A DNA stretch of 64,000 bases from an uncultured Pelagibacteraceae bacterium (lineage in GTDB: Bacteria > Pseudomonadota > Alphaproteobacteria > Pelagibacterales > Pelagibacteraceae): positions 1-64,000 of the forward strand of contig CACFOR010000002.1 of NCBI GenBank assembly GCA_902567785.1, written 5' to 3'. Both the position numbers and the translations under genes were made by a program. The notes below the pieces were generated by a model. It searched no databases, had not been told where the DNA came from, and saw nothing but the letters and a program-made list of their open reading frames with translations. Positions 63,258 to 64,000 of this stretch are shown one piece after another (positions within the stretch are counted from its first letter, which is position 1; every line of letters starts with the position of its first letter).

Positions 63258-63386
63258 ATGAGTGACTTAGTAAATCCAAAAAAGCAAATAATTGATCGGT
63301 CTTCTGATAAGGGATTGTATGTAAAAGAAGATGATCAAGATTGGGGTAGTGCTGGGATGAACGACGTTCAAGAAGATTCCGAATAA
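63258..63386 (+). CDS. Small acidic hypothetical protein, 42 aa
   Basis: A short frame begins at ATG 63258 and ends at TAA 63384-63386: basic start MSDLVNPKKQIIDR, acidic end (EDDQDWGSAGMNDVQEDSE). It has no membrane span. It starts just after the operator-like cluster and ends 30 bases before aceA, so it would be the first gene of the aceA transcript. No family recognised; no strong Shine-Dalgarno is seen. Confidence 0.5.
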   Translation: MSDLVNPKKQIIDRSSDKGLYVKEDDQDWGSAGMNDVQEDSE

Positions 63387-63416
63387 AATCAAAAACTTTA
63401 TTCAAAAGTATTATTT

Positions 63417-64000
63417 ATGAGTTCAAAGATTAAATCAGGCAAAGTGTCTTTTGACCTAAAAAGATTTGCAGGAATTAAAAGAGATTACACGAAAGAAGAA
63501 GTAGAAAAACTAAAGGGTACATTTAATATTGAATATACTATTTGTAAATCCCAATCAGAAAAACTTTGGAATTTATTAAATACCGAACCATATGTTAATA
63601 CACTAGGTTCTTTATCTGGTAATCAAGCTGTTCAACATGCAAAAGCTGGTTTAAAAGCAATTTATTTAAGTGGCTGGCAAGTAGCAGCTGATGCTAACAG
63701 TGCCGGAGAGATGTATCCAGATCAAAGCTTATATCCTTATGATAGTGCACCAAAACTAGTTGAAACTATGAATAATGCTTTAATAAGGGCAGATCAAATT
63801 CAACATATGGAAACTTTAGAAGGAAAAATTAATACAAAAGATCAGATAGATTACAAAATGCCAATTGTTGCGGATGGAGAAGCTGGCTTCGGAGGTCCAT
63901 TAAATGTATTTGAATTAACAAAGAAATTTATAAAATCTGGTGCTGCAGCTGTTCATTTTGAAGATCAACTTGCATCAGAAAAAAAATGTGGTCATATGGG
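63417..64000 (+). CDS. aceA: Isocitrate lyase (3' end outside window)
   Basis: The first 194 residues of isocitrate lyase: [61 protein letters not shown] in part, [30 protein letters not shown]. The catalytic loop Lys-Lys-Cys-Gly-His is the last thing visible. The enzyme splits isocitrate into glyoxylate and succinate, the entry to the glyoxylate bypass. It starts at the ATG 63417. Control by the adjacent ScfR/RamB-like regulator is likely. No glycine riboswitch is seen upstream. Confidence 0.97.
   Translation, partial: MSSKIKSGKVSFDLKRFAGIKRDYTKEEVEKLKGTFNIEYTICKSQSEKLWNLLNTEPYVNTLGSLSGNQAVQHAKAGLKAIYLSGWQVAADANSAGEMYPDQSLYPYDSAPKLVETMNNALIRADQIQHMETLEGKINTKDQIDYKMPIVADGEAGFGGPLNVFELTKKFIKSGAAAVHFEDQLASEKKCGHM

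Noticed and set aside
63155-63416. Glycine riboswitch before aceA
   Set aside because: SAR11 is known to use glycine riboswitches for some carbon genes, but no tandem glycine aptamer pattern is visible; the region is almost pure A/T with short operator-like motifs.

Overview
The window looks like chromosomal DNA from a free-living marine alphaproteobacterium of the SAR11 group (Pelagibacterales). The DNA is very AT-rich, intergenic gaps are tiny (none above about 210 bp), and many start/stop codons overlap. Gene order and content are alphaproteobacterial: ffh/rpsP/trmD/rplS, dapF-ftsY, hspQ, a DUF2794 protein, IalB, TRAP transporters, and an ScfR/RamB-type regulator beside aceA. This assignment comes from reading gene content and composition, not from a database search.

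Layout. 1-2.2 kb: end of an alpha/beta hydrolase, an aldehyde dehydrogenase and a GNAT enzyme. 2.2-6.2 kb: acyl-CoA dehydrogenase plus a FadN-type hydroxyacyl-CoA dehydrogenase/hydratase. 6.2-12.7 kb (minus): ffh, an NTF2-like protein, rpsP, trmD, rplS, leuC, leuD and leuB as one compact block, with a structured RNA leader before ffh. 12.8-14.6 kb: dapF and ftsY. 14.6-17.1 kb: small hypotheticals, a hydrolase and a zinc-ribbon protein. 17.1-21.7 kb (minus): a TRAP transporter operon with an amidase, preceded by a perfect FNR-type palindrome. 21.8-30.4 kb (minus): two-carbon/2-hydroxyacid oxidation (lldD-like oxidase, aminotransferase, glcDEF, 2-hydroxyacid dehydrogenase, acetyl-CoA acetyltransferase). 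30.4-41.7 kb: PagL-like protein, hspQ, yciB, DUF2794, Bax-inhibitor-1, aldo/keto reductase, IalB, argG, folD, yggT, mscS, hemD, hemC, tsaD and EVE. 41.7-47.5 kb: acs with an odd basic N-terminal tail, four small membrane-associated genes and an SSS symporter. 47.6-52.5 kb: rpe, heparinase-like, purH, FkbM methyltransferase and pterin dehydratase. tRNA-Gly lies at 52.5 kb.

52.7-61.7 kb is an accessory cell-surface glycan cluster and the most unusual part. It encodes an AraD-type L-ribulose-5-phosphate 4-epimerase, a GtrA-membrane-domain/ribulose-phosphate-3-epimerase fusion, a nucleotidyltransferase/histidine-phosphatase fusion, a 2H phosphoesterase, a sugar nucleotidyltransferase, a second GtrA protein, two GT2 glycosyltransferases, a GDPD-like protein, an extended SDR and an SGNH hydrolase. 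The first five of the plus-strand genes overlap their neighbours. Together they suggest an undescribed route to a phosphorylated or nucleotide-activated pentose that ends in lipid-linked sugar transfer; this is inference.

61.7-64 kb: an ScfR/RamB-like regulator diverges from a small ORF and isocitrate lyase (aceA, cut by the window end), with five TTTACA motifs in the shared control region. Taken together the metabolic genes handle glycolate, lactate-type hydroxyacids, acetate and fatty acyl-CoA, feeding acetyl-CoA and glyoxylate to the glyoxylate bypass.
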